Origin: Lachnospiraceae bacterium
GTDB lineage: Bacteria; Bacillota; Clostridia; Lachnospirales; Lachnospiraceae
Length of the DNA stretch: 64,000 bases
Direction of reading: 5' to 3'
NCBI GenBank assembly: GCA_024680055.1
Contig: JAILCP010000058.1
Span: forward strand, 62,001 to 126,000
Part shown: positions 35,357 to 44,037 of the stretch, piece by piece
Layout of the letters: the number at the start of each line of letters is the position of its first letter
How positions within the stretch are numbered: the first letter of the stretch is position 1
The notes under the pieces: model-generated
Seen by the model: only the letters and a program-made list of their open reading frames with translations
The model's database searches: none
What the model was told of the DNA's origin: nothing
Translations under genes and position numbers: made by a program

Positions 35357-36775
35357 ATGGAATCATTTAATTTGCAAAGAGGCATAGCCATCACTTTGGT
35401 AATGACACTTTTAGCAGGAGGAGTTCGAACCGGAGGGACATATTTGCCAAAAGCGGTGGTGAATCATACCACCACAGAAGTTACGGAGGATAATACCACC
35501 GAAGAAACTCCTGCAGATCAAAGTAATACCGGGGAAACCACAGAGGAAACAACGGAGGATCCGGAAAACGACAACGGAGAAGAACAACCGGAGCAACCGG
35601 TGGAAAAGGTTTCCTTAGAGCAACCAAAGACTTTTACCGCAGTACGAGATAACAGATCCATCACGTTAAAGTGGAGCAAGGTCAACGGTGCTGTGGGCTA
35701 TGAAATTTACTATCATATCATTGGAAAAGAAGGATATACAAAGCTGAAAAAGCTTTCTGCAGATAAGAGAACCTATACCCATAAATATTTAACCAGGGGA
35801 AAGAAGTACCGTTATGCCATTGTGGCCCTTGATACGGAGGAGGAATATAACAGCAAACGTTTGAAAACAGAAGCGTCTATTGCAATCCCGATTCTTCATC
35901 CAACCAAGGTTACGTGCGAAAATGAAGGGTTTTATGTAAAAATTTCCTGGAAAGGACACGATGGTGACGTTCAATACGAGGTGTACCGTGCACTGAAAAA
36001 GCAGGGAACCTATAAACGTATGATAAAAACAACCAAGAGCCATTATTACGATAAGACGGTAAAACCGTCTACCACTTATTACTACAAGGTGAAGGCCCGT
36101 AACTCCAAAAAGACCATTACCTTCCGAAGTGATGACTCTGCCATTGTGAAACATAAATCCGGTTATTTGGATCCGAAAAAACCGTTGATTGCATTGACCT
36201 TTGATGACGGTCCAAGTGATTATACCAAAACAGTGTTAAGCTCTTTGAAAAAGCATAATGCAAAAGCCACCTTTTTTGTTGTGGGTAACAGAGTAAATGC
36301 CAATAAAGCTGTTTTGAAACAGGTATATTCTTACGGATGCGAAATAGGAAACCATTCTTACAGCCACGCAAATCTTGGAACTGCAGGAAAAAGTGAGATT
36401 CAATCACAGCTTGCAAAAACAGACCGGGCAGTGCAAAATGTGATTGGAGTGAAGCCTACCCTGATTCGACCGCCATACGGAAGTACCAGTAGCTTGCTTC
36501 GCAGCACCGTGGACCGGCCATTGATTTTGTGGAGTATTGATACGGAGGACTGGCGAAGCAGAAATGCGGATATGGTCTATGCAAAGGTGATTGGAAAGGT
36601 GAAGGACGGAGATATTGTGCTAATGCATGATATATATCCATCCACGGCCAATGCGGCAACCAGAATTATTACCAAGTTGTCCAAACAGGGATATCAGATG
36701 GTAACCGTGTCGGAACTTGCACTGTGCAAGAAACAAAAATTACAAAGCGGAAAGAGTTATTTCAACATAAAATAG
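35357..36775 (+). CDS. Exported polysaccharide deacetylase with fibronectin type III domain
   Basis: This is a 472-residue secreted or surface protein. After an N-terminal hydrophobic segment (GIAITLVMTLLAGG) comes a Thr/Glu-rich linker, a fibronectin type III domain (~90-175, ITLKWSKVNGAVGYEIYY), a second beta-sandwich-like part (~180-265), and a NodB domain (~275-460). NodB motifs are ALTFDDGPS (catalytic base Asp and metal Asp), GNHSYSHANL (metal His pair), IRPPYGS and VLMHDIY. It probably de-N-acetylates peptidoglycan or another wall glycan. GGGGATG precedes the start. It has no clear operon partners. Confidence 0.92.
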   Translation: MESFNLQRGIAITLVMTLLAGGVRTGGTYLPKAVVNHTTTEVTEDNTTEETPADQSNTGETTEETTEDPENDNGEEQPEQPVEKVSLEQPKTFTAVRDNRSITLKWSKVNGAVGYEIYYHIIGKEGYTKLKKLSADKRTYTHKYLTRGKKYRYAIVALDTEEEYNSKRLKTEASIAIPILHPTKVTCENEGFYVKISWKGHDGDVQYEVYRALKKQGTYKRMIKTTKSHYYDKTVKPSTTYYYKVKARNSKKTITFRSDDSAIVKHKSGYLDPKKPLIALTFDDGPSDYTKTVLSSLKKHNAKATFFVVGNRVNANKAVLKQVYSYGCEIGNHSYSHANLGTAGKSEIQSQLAKTDRAVQNVIGVKPTLIRPPYGSTSSLLRSTVDRPLILWSIDTEDWRSRNADMVYAKVIGKVKDGDIVLMHDIYPSTANAATRIITKLSKQGYQMVTVSELALCKKQKLQSGKSYFNIK

Positions 36776-36778
36776 TGC

Positions 36779-36807
36779 TTGCAACACTTTTTTCCTTGTA
36801 ATAGAAT
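36779..36807 (+). promoter_or_regulatory. Promoter of the PilZ gene
   Basis: TTGCAA, 17 bp, TAGAAT, 41 bp before the start codon. It overlaps a weak AGTG/CACT hairpin with a T run that may end the upstream gene. Confidence 0.6.
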
Positions 36808-36848
36808 AAATTTATGAATATTAAATTAGTGCAAAAGGAGACTGTACT

Positions 36849-37190
36849 ATGGAGGAAAGAAGAAAAAGCAAACGACTTGAGTTGGAAGTGACCATTCAAA
36901 TCGAGCGTTTGGATAAGGAAGATACCACCACTTTGAAATATGTGAAAGTTGGGGTAACGGATATTTCCAAGACAGGAATTGGTTTTATTGCAAAAGAACC
37001 ATTGGAAGTGGAAAGTTTTTACGATTGTAAACTTCAAATCTGGACCAAAGAGGTGATTGATTCTGTAATCGAAATCGTTCGTGTAAACAGAAATGCAGAC
37101 GGATCCTATAATTACGGAGCCAGATTTATCGGCATGACAGAAACAGATGCCTTGAAAATTGAAATATACCAATTATTCAATGAGTTATAA
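36849..37190 (+). CDS. PilZ-domain cyclic-di-GMP-binding protein
   Basis: This is a 113-residue protein made of a single PilZ domain. The binding motifs are intact: ERRKSKR near the N-terminus for RxxxR, and DISKTGIGF for DxSxxG, near 42-50. This small form normally acts by switching a partner when cyclic-di-GMP binds; no synthase, phosphodiesterase, cellulose or flagellar gene is nearby to name the partner. GGAGAC precedes the ATG. It is monocistronic, with its own promoter and a strong terminator. Confidence 0.92.
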   Translation: MEERRKSKRLELEVTIQIERLDKEDTTTLKYVKVGVTDISKTGIGFIAKEPLEVESFYDCKLQIWTKEVIDSVIEIVRVNRNADGSYNYGARFIGMTETDALKIEIYQLFNEL

Positions 37191-37194
37191 TAGG

Positions 37195-37225
37195 AAATAC
37201 CACCTGGTGTCAGGTGGTATTTTTT
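37195..37225 (+). terminator. Rho-independent terminator after the PilZ gene
   Basis: AAATACCACCTG and CAGGTGGTATTT pair perfectly around GTGT, within a six-T run. Confidence 0.92.
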
Positions 37226-37333
37226 ACGCATGTGACGAGCCGGAAGATGTAGCGTGGAATTTGAATAAAAAATCAGAAATGTTCACAAAAAAGAAACAAA
37301 ATAACCGACACTACATAAAATGTTAACAAATAA

Positions 37334-37348
37334 ACAGTTTTAAACTGT
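37334..37348. repeat. Inverted repeat ACAGTTT-T-AAACTGT upstream of the EF-G paralogue
   Basis: Two perfect 7-bp arms around one base, 28 bp before the -35 box of the following gene. It could be an operator; no regulator is suggested by the sequence. Confidence 0.5.
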
Positions 37349-37376
37349 CGAAATTATACAAAATACCAACAGTATA

Positions 37377-37405
37377 TTGTAAAGTGGTGGAATATTAAGT
37401 AAAAT
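37377..37405 (+). promoter_or_regulatory. Promoter of the EF-G paralogue
   Basis: TTGTAA, 17 bp, TAAAAT, 40 bp ahead of the start. Confidence 0.55.
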
Positions 37406-37445
37406 AAAAGCATATTAACAAAAACCAGACAAGGGGGACTAGAAT

Positions 37446-39530
37446 ATGAATGTTTTTACCACTGATAAGATTAGAAATGTTGTGATTCTTGGCCACGGGG
37501 GTTGTGGCAAGACTTCCTTAGTGGAAGCAATGGCTTACCTTGCAGGGGATATTTCCCGTATGGGTAAAGTTCAGGACGGAAATACCATTAGTGATTACGA
37601 TAAAGAGGAAAATAAGAGATTGTTCTCCATTCAAACATCGGTTGTACCGATTGTGTGGAACGACACCAAGATTAACTTTTTAGATACACCGGGCTATTTC
37701 GATTTTGTTGGAGAAGTTGAAGAGGCTGTTTCGGTTGCGGATGCAGCCATTATTGTTGTCTCAGGAAAGAACGGAATTGAAGTCGGTACTAAGAAGGCCT
37801 GGGATTTATGCGAGAAATATCACCTTCCAAGAATGGTTTTTGTTACACAGATGGATGATGATAATGCATCCTTCAGAGAAGTGGTAACTTCTCTTCAGGA
37901 GTTGTACGGAAAGAGAATCGCGCCTTTCCATATGCCAATCAGAGAGAATGAGCAGTTTGTTGGCTATGTAAATATTATTCAGCAAAAAGCGAAACGTTGG
38001 AACGAAAAAGGAACTGTTGATAAATTCGATGTTCCGGAGTATTCGGTAGAGAATTTAAATCTGTTTCGGGAAGCATTACTTGAAGCTGTGGCAGAGACCA
38101 GTGAAGAGTTTATGGATAGATATTTTAACGGAGATGAGTTTTCGGAAGACGAAATCCGACAGGCGCTTCGTGTCAATGTGCTGGACGGATCCACGGTGCC
38201 GGTACTTATGGGATCCAATCTTTTGGCAAGAGGTATGTATACCTTAATGGTGGATGTGGTGAAATATCTCCCGTCACCGGCAGAAAGAGAATGTGTAGGT
38301 GTGAACGTTAAGACCAATGAGCGCTTTGAAGGCAACTACGATTTTTCAAAGTCAAAGAGTGCCTATGTATTTAAGACCATTGTGGATCCTTTTATCGGAA
38401 AGTATTCCCTTATTAAGGTTTGCTCCGGTACAATCAAGACCGATGATTTGTTGTATAACAAAGACCAGGACGAGGAAATGAAAATCGGTAAATTATACGT
38501 GTTAAAGGGCAACAAACCTACGGAAGTACCGGAATTACATGCCGGTGACATTGGCGCTTTGGCGAAATTAAACAAAGTATATACCACGGATACCCTTTCC
38601 ACAAAGAACGTTCCGGTTGTTTACGGAAAGACAGAAATTTCCACACCTTATACCGTAATGTCCTACAAGGCTATGAACAAGGGAGATGACGATAAGATTG
38701 CCCAGGCTCTGGCCAAATTGCTGGCAGAGGATTTAACCTTAAAGACTGTAAACGATGCAAAGAATCACCAAACCCTTCTGAAAGGTGTAGGTGAGCAACA
38801 GTTGGAAGTGGTTGCAAGTAAGCTGAAAGAACGCTACAAGGTGGAAATCAGCCTTGGCAAGCCAAAGGTATCCTTTAAAGAAACCATTAAGAAGAAAGCG
38901 GATGTGGAATATAAATATAAAAAGCAGTCCGGAGGTCATGGTCAGTACGGACATGTAAAGATGACCTTCGAACCACTTGGAAATACGGAAGAAGCCTATG
39001 AATTTGACCAGATTGTAGTCGGTGGTGCGGTTCCAAAGAACTACTTCCCGGCAGTGGAAAAGGGTATTGCGGAAAGCACTTTGGCAGGACCTTTGGCAGG
39101 TTATCCGGTGGTTGGTGTGAAGGCGGTATTGTATGACGGCTCTTATCACCCGGTAGATTCTTCTGAAATGGCATTTAAGACTGCTGCCACTCAGGCATTT
39201 AAGAAAGGTTTTATGGATGCCACACCAATCTTATTGGAGCCGATTATGTCGTTGAATGTTTTGGTGGATGATAAATACACCGGCGATATTATGGGCGACT
39301 TAAATAAGAAACGCGGACGAGTTCTTGGAATGAATCCGGTGAACGGAGGCAAGCAGGAAATTTTGGCAGAGATTCCTGAGGCAGAACTTTACGGATATTC
39401 CACAACCCTTCGTTCCATGACCGGCGGAAGCGGTGAGTTCTCATACGAATTTGTAAGATATGAGCAGGCTCCTTCGGACGTACAGGAAAAGGAAGTGGAG
39501 TTGAGAACCAAAGAAGCATCGGCAGAATAA
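37446..39530 (+). CDS. Elongation factor G-like GTPase paralogue
   Basis: This 694-residue protein is similar in length and layout to EF-G: G domain (~1-270), domain II (~300-375), then domains III-V with PKVSFKETIKKKA, QSGGHGQYGHV and SEMAFKTAATQAFKKG. The P loop GHGGCGKTS is intact, but switch II reads DTPGYFDF, not DTPGHVDF, so the His that activates GTP hydrolysis is Tyr. The guanine-specificity motif reads TQMD, not NKMD. It belongs to the FusA2-like side branch, while translocation is expected from a canonical fusA elsewhere. It is monocistronic, with GGGGGA upstream. Confidence 0.88.
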   Translation: MNVFTTDKIRNVVILGHGGCGKTSLVEAMAYLAGDISRMGKVQDGNTISDYDKEENKRLFSIQTSVVPIVWNDTKINFLDTPGYFDFVGEVEEAVSVADAAIIVVSGKNGIEVGTKKAWDLCEKYHLPRMVFVTQMDDDNASFREVVTSLQELYGKRIAPFHMPIRENEQFVGYVNIIQQKAKRWNEKGTVDKFDVPEYSVENLNLFREALLEAVAETSEEFMDRYFNGDEFSEDEIRQALRVNVLDGSTVPVLMGSNLLARGMYTLMVDVVKYLPSPAERECVGVNVKTNERFEGNYDFSKSKSAYVFKTIVDPFIGKYSLIKVCSGTIKTDDLLYNKDQDEEMKIGKLYVLKGNKPTEVPELHAGDIGALAKLNKVYTTDTLSTKNVPVVYGKTEISTPYTVMSYKAMNKGDDDKIAQALAKLLAEDLTLKTVNDAKNHQTLLKGVGEQQLEVVASKLKERYKVEISLGKPKVSFKETIKKKADVEYKYKKQSGGHGQYGHVKMTFEPLGNTEEAYEFDQIVVGGAVPKNYFPAVEKGIAESTLAGPLAGYPVVGVKAVLYDGSYHPVDSSEMAFKTAATQAFKKGFMDATPILLEPIMSLNVLVDDKYTGDIMGDLNKKRGRVLGMNPVNGGKQEILAEIPEAELYGYSTTLRSMTGGSGEFSYEFVRYEQAPSDVQEKEVELRTKEASAE

Positions 39531-39553
39531 TCTAATTATGTAAAAAGGAATGG

Positions 39554-39584
39554 GGGAATTGGCATATGCTGATTCCCTCTTTTA
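39554..39584 (+). terminator. Terminator after the EF-G paralogue
   Basis: GGGAAT and ATTCCC pair, extended inward by GC/GC and two G-U pairs, followed by TCTTTT. Confidence 0.75.
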
Positions 39585-39635
39585 TGTTATAATAACATCA
39601 AAGCTGTAAATATTATATTAATCGGAGGAACCTTT

Positions 39636-40676
39636 ATGGCAGATATTCTGATTCTGGATTATGAACTGGATGTTTATAAAAGAAATTTAACTTCATTGGA
39701 AGGCAAGTACAACTTCCTATATACAAATAAAGCGGAACAGGCTATGGAATGGCTTGAAGAAAAGGAAATTGCCGTTATTATTGCGGAAAAGGATATGGAA
39801 ATTATCACAATTAACGAAATATCTGACATGGTTTCTTTTTCTCATCCGGAGACGGTGCTTCTTTTGGCAACGGATGTATATGTAGTGGAAGATGTGCTTG
39901 ATATCTTAAATGAATGCAGTATATTTGAAATCGTTTTAAAACCGTTCCGTTTTGCGGAAGATATTATGGATCCTATTATCCGCGCGGTTCATGAGCATGA
40001 ACTTCGGGTAAAACGCTATGCGGTGAAACGTCAAAGTAAGAAAGATGCCAAGGGCATCATTGAAGAATCGGATAAATTAAAAAAAGAGCTTTACAAAAGA
40101 GCCAATGATTATTCCAACCTGTTTATTTCATTTCGCGGGATTGTCGAAGGAAATGCATTATCCTGGGGAAAAGAAGATGAGGTGGAGTTGGATGACTGCA
40201 ATAAATACAGAGATTTTGTGGATGAACTTTGCAAAGAATATGTAAACAGCTATATTTTTAGCCAGAATACCTTAAAGGATTGGGAAGAAAAGTTAAAGAA
40301 ACAGTTTACAAATGAGAATAATCAGTGCGGTATTGAAATTAATTTTTCTGCCATTCAAGGAATTTCCAGGAAAAAGGCAAAGGATGTGTACTTTTTTATT
40401 TACATGATGGCACATCTATGTAAGGCGACCTTAACCAAGTATGACATTAAGGTTACGGTTGAGGAAGATCAGCAGGTACTTTTGGTGAAGGTTTATAACG
40501 ATCCGAAATTATCCATGCTTGGAGGCAGCATGCTTTATGCAACAGAGGACGAGAGAGTTCGAAAGGCAATGCACAGAGTCATTTTTGATTGCATGAAGCG
40601 AATTTATGTAAAGTCAATGAAAGGGTATGAGAATAATCCATACATTGCTTCGGCAACCATTGTTATGGATAACTAG
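39636..40676 (+). CDS. Pseudo-receiver protein with unrecognised C-terminal region
   Basis: This is a 346-residue cytoplasmic protein. The first ~125 residues keep the receiver pattern: an acidic ILDYELD, a hydrophobic strand VIIAEKDM, LLLATDV for the switch Thr, and VLKPFRF for the conserved Lys. The phospho-acceptor position in AEKDM appears to be Glu, so it may be locked in a phosphorylated-like state. A helical linker (RAVHEHELRVKRYAVKRQ) leads to ~200 residues with no recognised family; they lack visible kinase or nucleotide-binding boxes. It lies 9 bp before an ABC-F gene, likely in the same transcript. Confidence 0.55.
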   Translation: MADILILDYELDVYKRNLTSLEGKYNFLYTNKAEQAMEWLEEKEIAVIIAEKDMEIITINEISDMVSFSHPETVLLLATDVYVVEDVLDILNECSIFEIVLKPFRFAEDIMDPIIRAVHEHELRVKRYAVKRQSKKDAKGIIEESDKLKKELYKRANDYSNLFISFRGIVEGNALSWGKEDEVELDDCNKYRDFVDELCKEYVNSYIFSQNTLKDWEEKLKKQFTNENNQCGIEINFSAIQGISRKKAKDVYFFIYMMAHLCKATLTKYDIKVTVEEDQQVLLVKVYNDPKLSMLGGSMLYATEDERVRKAMHRVIFDCMKRIYVKSMKGYENNPYIASATIVMDN

Positions 40677-40685
40677 GAAGAAAGA

Positions 40686-42605
40686 ATGATTTTATCTTGT
40701 AATCATATAGCGAAAAGTTATGGTGTGGAAACCATATTGGAAGATGTTTCTTTTTTTGTAAATGAAGGGGAAAAGGTAGCTGTTGTAGGCATGAACGGTG
40801 CCGGAAAATCAACAGTTTTAAAGATTATTAACGGAGAACTTACACCGGATGGCGGAGAAGTCTATGTGTCTAAAGACACCACCATGGGCTACCTTGCTCA
40901 GTACGATGCGGTATCCTGTGGCAGTACCATCTACAAAGAGGTGGAATCAGCCAAACAGGACTTAATCGATATGGAAAATAACCTGCGGGCCATGGAAGGG
41001 AAAATGTCTTCCTTAAAACCGGAAGAGATGGACCGTTTTATGCAGCAATATCACCAGTTAAACGATGATTTTGACGCTGCGGGAGGATATACCTTCCGAG
41101 GTGAAATTGTGGGAGTAATCCGTGGACTGGGTTTTACCGATGAGGAATTTGACAAGCCCATTGAAGAACTTTCCGGTGGACAAAAAACAAGGGTAGGACT
41201 TGCAAAGCTTCTTGTAAGTAACCCTGATATATTAATGCTGGATGAGCCCACCAACCATTTGGATATTCGATCCATTGAATGGTTGGAAGGTTTTTTGCGC
41301 TCTTATAAAAAGACGGTTATGATCGTTTCTCATGACCGTTATTTCCTCGATAAAATTGTTTCCAAAGTGGTGGAAATTGAATATAAGAAAGCGGTTACCT
41401 ATAAGGGAACTTACTCTGATTTCTCCAGGAAAAAGGAAGAGCAGCGTAAGATATACATGAAGCATTACTTGGAACAGCAGGCGGAAATCAAGCATGAAAA
41501 ACAGGTGATTGATACCTACCGCTCTTTTAAAACAGAAGCAGCCTTAATCAAGGCAAAAAGTCGTGAAAAACGACTGGATATGATAGAAGTTTTAGATAAA
41601 CCTATAGAAATTCGTGATGATATGCACCTGAAACTGGAAGCCAGCGTGGAAAGCGGAAAGGATGTTTTGTATGCAGAACATCTTTCCAAGGCATACGATG
41701 ATAAGGTGCTGTTTTCCGATATTGGTCTGGATATTAAAAAGGGTGAGCGTGTTGCCATTATCGGTGATAACGGAACAGGCAAAACCACTCTTTTAAAGAT
41801 TATAAACGGCCTGATTCAAGCAGATCAGGGCGAATTTAAGCTGGGATCAAAGGTTTCCATTGGATATTATGATCAGGAACAGCAGTTTTTATCTGAGGAT
41901 AAAACATTGTTTGATGAAATCGGTGACAATCACTATGAAATGACCAATACAAGGATTCGAACAGTGCTTGGAGCATTTCTTTTTACCGATGATGATGTGT
42001 TCAAAAAAATCGGCGATTTAAGCGGAGGAGAGCGAGGCAGAGTCTCCCTTGCCAAGCTTATGCTATCTAAGGCCAATCTTTTGATTTTGGATGAGCCCAC
42101 CAACCATCTTGATATTACATCCAAGGAGATTCTGGAAAGCGCACTTTGCAGTTATACCGGAACGGTGCTTTTTGTCTCCCATGACCGTTATTTTATCAAT
42201 CGTGTGGCAAGCCGTATTCTGGAATTAAAAGATCATAAGCTTCATAATTACCTTGGCAATTATGATTATTACCTTGAGAAAGTTGCTGAAAAACAAGAGG
42301 AAGTGCAACAGGAACAGATTCGCAGTGAAGGGGACGCTAAGGCACAGTCCACAGGACAGCTGGATTGGCAGGAGCAAAAGGCCAAGGCGGCAGCCAAACG
42401 AAAACTGGAAAATGCCATTGCAAAGGTGGAAGAGGAAATCGGTGATCTGGAAGACAAATTGTCTGCGGTGGATGAGAAGTTAATGGACCCGGCCAACGCC
42501 ACCAATTCTGCAAAATTAAATAAATTAACGGCAAAACGCAATGAAATCGAAGAAAAACTGGAACCGCTTTATGAAAAATGGGAGGAATTGACAAGCGAGG
42601 AATAA
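40686..42605 (+). CDS. ABC-F family ATPase
   Basis: This is a 639-residue soluble protein with two ABC cassettes and no membrane part, the layout of ribosome-associated ABC-F factors. Cassette 1 has GMNGAGKST near 35, LSGGQKTR and LDEPTNHLDIRS; cassette 2 has GDNGTGKTT near 360, LSGGERGR and LDEPTNHLDITS. Between them is the interdomain linker (KKEEQRKIYMKHYLEQQAE) that enters the ribosomal E site in characterised members. The charged C-terminal coiled coil (~550-639) resembles the Uup/YdiF group. It probably relieves stalled ribosomes; a resistance role is not indicated. The rex promoter begins inside its last codons. Confidence 0.93.
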   Translation: MILSCNHIAKSYGVETILEDVSFFVNEGEKVAVVGMNGAGKSTVLKIINGELTPDGGEVYVSKDTTMGYLAQYDAVSCGSTIYKEVESAKQDLIDMENNLRAMEGKMSSLKPEEMDRFMQQYHQLNDDFDAAGGYTFRGEIVGVIRGLGFTDEEFDKPIEELSGGQKTRVGLAKLLVSNPDILMLDEPTNHLDIRSIEWLEGFLRSYKKTVMIVSHDRYFLDKIVSKVVEIEYKKAVTYKGTYSDFSRKKEEQRKIYMKHYLEQQAEIKHEKQVIDTYRSFKTEAALIKAKSREKRLDMIEVLDKPIEIRDDMHLKLEASVESGKDVLYAEHLSKAYDDKVLFSDIGLDIKKGERVAIIGDNGTGKTTLLKIINGLIQADQGEFKLGSKVSIGYYDQEQQFLSEDKTLFDEIGDNHYEMTNTRIRTVLGAFLFTDDDVFKKIGDLSGGERGRVSLAKLMLSKANLLILDEPTNHLDITSKEILESALCSYTGTVLFVSHDRYFINRVASRILELKDHKLHNYLGNYDYYLEKVAEKQEEVQQEQIRSEGDAKAQSTGQLDWQEQKAKAAAKRKLENAIAKVEEEIGDLEDKLSAVDEKLMDPANATNSAKLNKLTAKRNEIEEKLEPLYEKWEELTSEE

Positions 42606-42617
42606 TTGTTTTATAAT
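42588..42617 (+). promoter_or_regulatory. Promoter of rex
   Basis: TTGACA, 18 bp, TATAAT: both hexamers match consensus. The -35 box lies within the last codons of the ABC-F gene. Confidence 0.75.
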
Positions 42618-42623
42618 TAACGA
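42606..42623. promoter_or_regulatory. Candidate Rex operator covering the rex -10 box
   Basis: TTGTTTTATAATTAACGA matches the Rex site TTGTTAA-N4-TTAACAA at 11 of 14 defined positions and contains the -10 TATAAT. Rex bound here would block its own promoter. Confidence 0.65.
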
Positions 42624-42645
42624 CGAGTAAGGAGGTTCCGAGTAT

Positions 42646-43293
42646 ATGAAGAAAGAAATCTCTCAGGTAGTTATAAAACGTATGCCCAGATATTACCGTT
42701 ATCTTGGCGAGTTGATCGACCAGGGAACTGAGCGAATTTCTTCCGGAGAATTAAGTAAGATCATGAAGGTAACTGCTTCACAGATCAGACAGGACTTAAA
42801 CAATTTCGGAGGTTTTGGTCAACAGGGTTATGGGTATAACGTACAATACTTGTATGATGAAATCGGAAAGATTTTAGGACTTGATAAGACACACAATATG
42901 ATTATTGTAGGTGGAGGAAACTTAGGACTGGCACTGGCAACAAATTCCAGATTTGACAGACAGGGATTTGTGGTTACCGGTATCTTTGATATTAATCCTA
43001 ACCTGAAAGGAAAACAGGTTAACAATAATAGCATTATGATGATGTCAGAACTTGATGAATTTATTCAGCACAATCATGTTGACATTGCTGCACTTACCGT
43101 ACCTAAGGACAATGTCCAGGAAATCGTAGATCATCTGCAGGAATTGGGAATTAAAGCGTTTTGGAATTTTGCGCACTTGGATTTGGAAGTGGCAGAGGAT
43201 GTGGTGGTACAGAATGTGCACCTGTCCGATAGTTTGATGAGATTATCACTAAATATGATTCAGAGAAAAGAAAGATATCAAGACGATGAGTAA
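42646..43293 (+). CDS. rex: Redox-sensing transcriptional repressor Rex
   Basis: This is a 215-residue dimeric repressor that senses the NADH/NAD+ ratio. An N-terminal winged helix (~1-80) carries MPRYYRYLGELI and SQIRQDLNNFGGFGQQGYGY, and the Rossmann domain has VGGGNLGLALA near 89. The C-terminal domain-swapped helix is LSLNMIQRKE. In fermentative Clostridia it controls NADH-consuming pathways such as butyrate and alcohol formation. AAGGAGG precedes the ATG. It appears self-regulated through an operator on its own promoter, and it overlaps the next gene by 8 bp. Confidence 0.97.
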   Translation: MKKEISQVVIKRMPRYYRYLGELIDQGTERISSGELSKIMKVTASQIRQDLNNFGGFGQQGYGYNVQYLYDEIGKILGLDKTHNMIIVGGGNLGLALATNSRFDRQGFVVTGIFDINPNLKGKQVNNNSIMMMSELDEFIQHNHVDIAALTVPKDNVQEIVDHLQELGIKAFWNFAHLDLEVAEDVVVQNVHLSDSLMRLSLNMIQRKERYQDDE

Positions 43294-43945
43294 TGATATA
43301 TCTGTTAACACAAAATTAGAAAACGGAGAGTTTGTAGAGGCACTTAAAGATGTTAAAGTGCCTTTACTTGTTTTGGATGAAAAGTGGCATCACCTTTTTA
43401 AGGGCATGAAGAAAACGGCCCAGGTTAAAGAATACGAGGAAAAGGTCAATGAGCTTTTAAAACTTCAGGGAAAACTCAACAGTGATTTAAAGGACCTGAA
43501 GAAAACAAAACAGAATTTACTTGGCGGAATCGTTAACAATATGGATGATTCCGATGCGGATAAAGAAGAACTTCGATTGAAAAAACTGGACGAACAAAAG
43601 CGTCTTGTGGATGAAATCAATGAGCGTATGGAAGAGGTGGAAGACAGGTTACTGGATTTACCAAGAGAACTGGATGAAGCCAATAAAATGCTCATGGTTT
43701 ACAGCATGGACGTTTGCTATCGCAAGCTACGCTCCAATGCAGAAGAAATCGAAGAAATCGGAACCTGGATTAAACGTATTCGAATTGAATTGAAGAAGAA
43801 TATTGTTATTAAACAGGTGGATGAACAAAAGAATGAAGAAATCTATTCTTATATGCACGATGTGTTAGGACCAAGAGCCATTGATGTATTTGACTTAAAG
43901 TATGAGGAAGATGGCGAAGTGATTGATAAAGACGGCAAGAAATAG
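43286..43945 (+). CDS. Conserved coiled-coil protein downstream of rex
   Basis: This is a 219-residue soluble protein I cannot assign to a family. Residues ~45-130 are highly charged heptad-like sequence (KEYEEKVNELLKLQGKLN, then KKLDEQKRLVDEINER), indicating a long coiled coil, followed by a mixed C-terminal part (MLMVYSMDVCYRKLR, YSYMHDVLGPRAIDVFDL). It has no signal peptide, membrane span or catalytic motif. The start lies 8 bp inside rex, so its expression is tied to rex and hence to redox state. A scaffold or adaptor is possible but unproven. Confidence 0.7.
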   Translation: MSNDISVNTKLENGEFVEALKDVKVPLLVLDEKWHHLFKGMKKTAQVKEYEEKVNELLKLQGKLNSDLKDLKKTKQNLLGGIVNNMDDSDADKEELRLKKLDEQKRLVDEINERMEEVEDRLLDLPRELDEANKMLMVYSMDVCYRKLRSNAEEIEEIGTWIKRIRIELKKNIVIKQVDEQKNEEIYSYMHDVLGPRAIDVFDLKYEEDGEVIDKDGKK

Positions 43946-43961
43946 GGCTGTATCACACGCG

Positions 43962-43990
43962 TTGCAAGAAATTTTTAAATATGATATATT
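43962..43990 (+). promoter_or_regulatory. Promoter of the CorC/HlyC-type gene
   Basis: TTGCAA, 17 bp, TATATT, 47 bp ahead of the start at 44038. Confidence 0.5.
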
Positions 43991-44037
43991 TCATAGAGCA
44001 TGACTTTGAATAGAAGAAAAGGAGTAAACTAACAGAA

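Noticed and set aside
36774-36793. AGTG/CACT hairpin followed by six Ts after the deacetylase gene as a terminator
   Set aside because: The stem is only four pairs with an internal mismatch; kept only as a note because the PilZ promoter overlaps it.
37322-37339. GTTAACAA near 37.3 kb as a Rex operator ahead of the EF-G paralogue
   Set aside because: Only one half-site is present at the right spacing; the clearer inverted repeat there is ACAGTTT-T-AAACTGT.
40686-42605. Antibiotic-resistance ABC-F reading
   Set aside because: The charged C-terminal coiled coil and housekeeping context fit the Uup/YdiF side, and nothing mobile is nearby.
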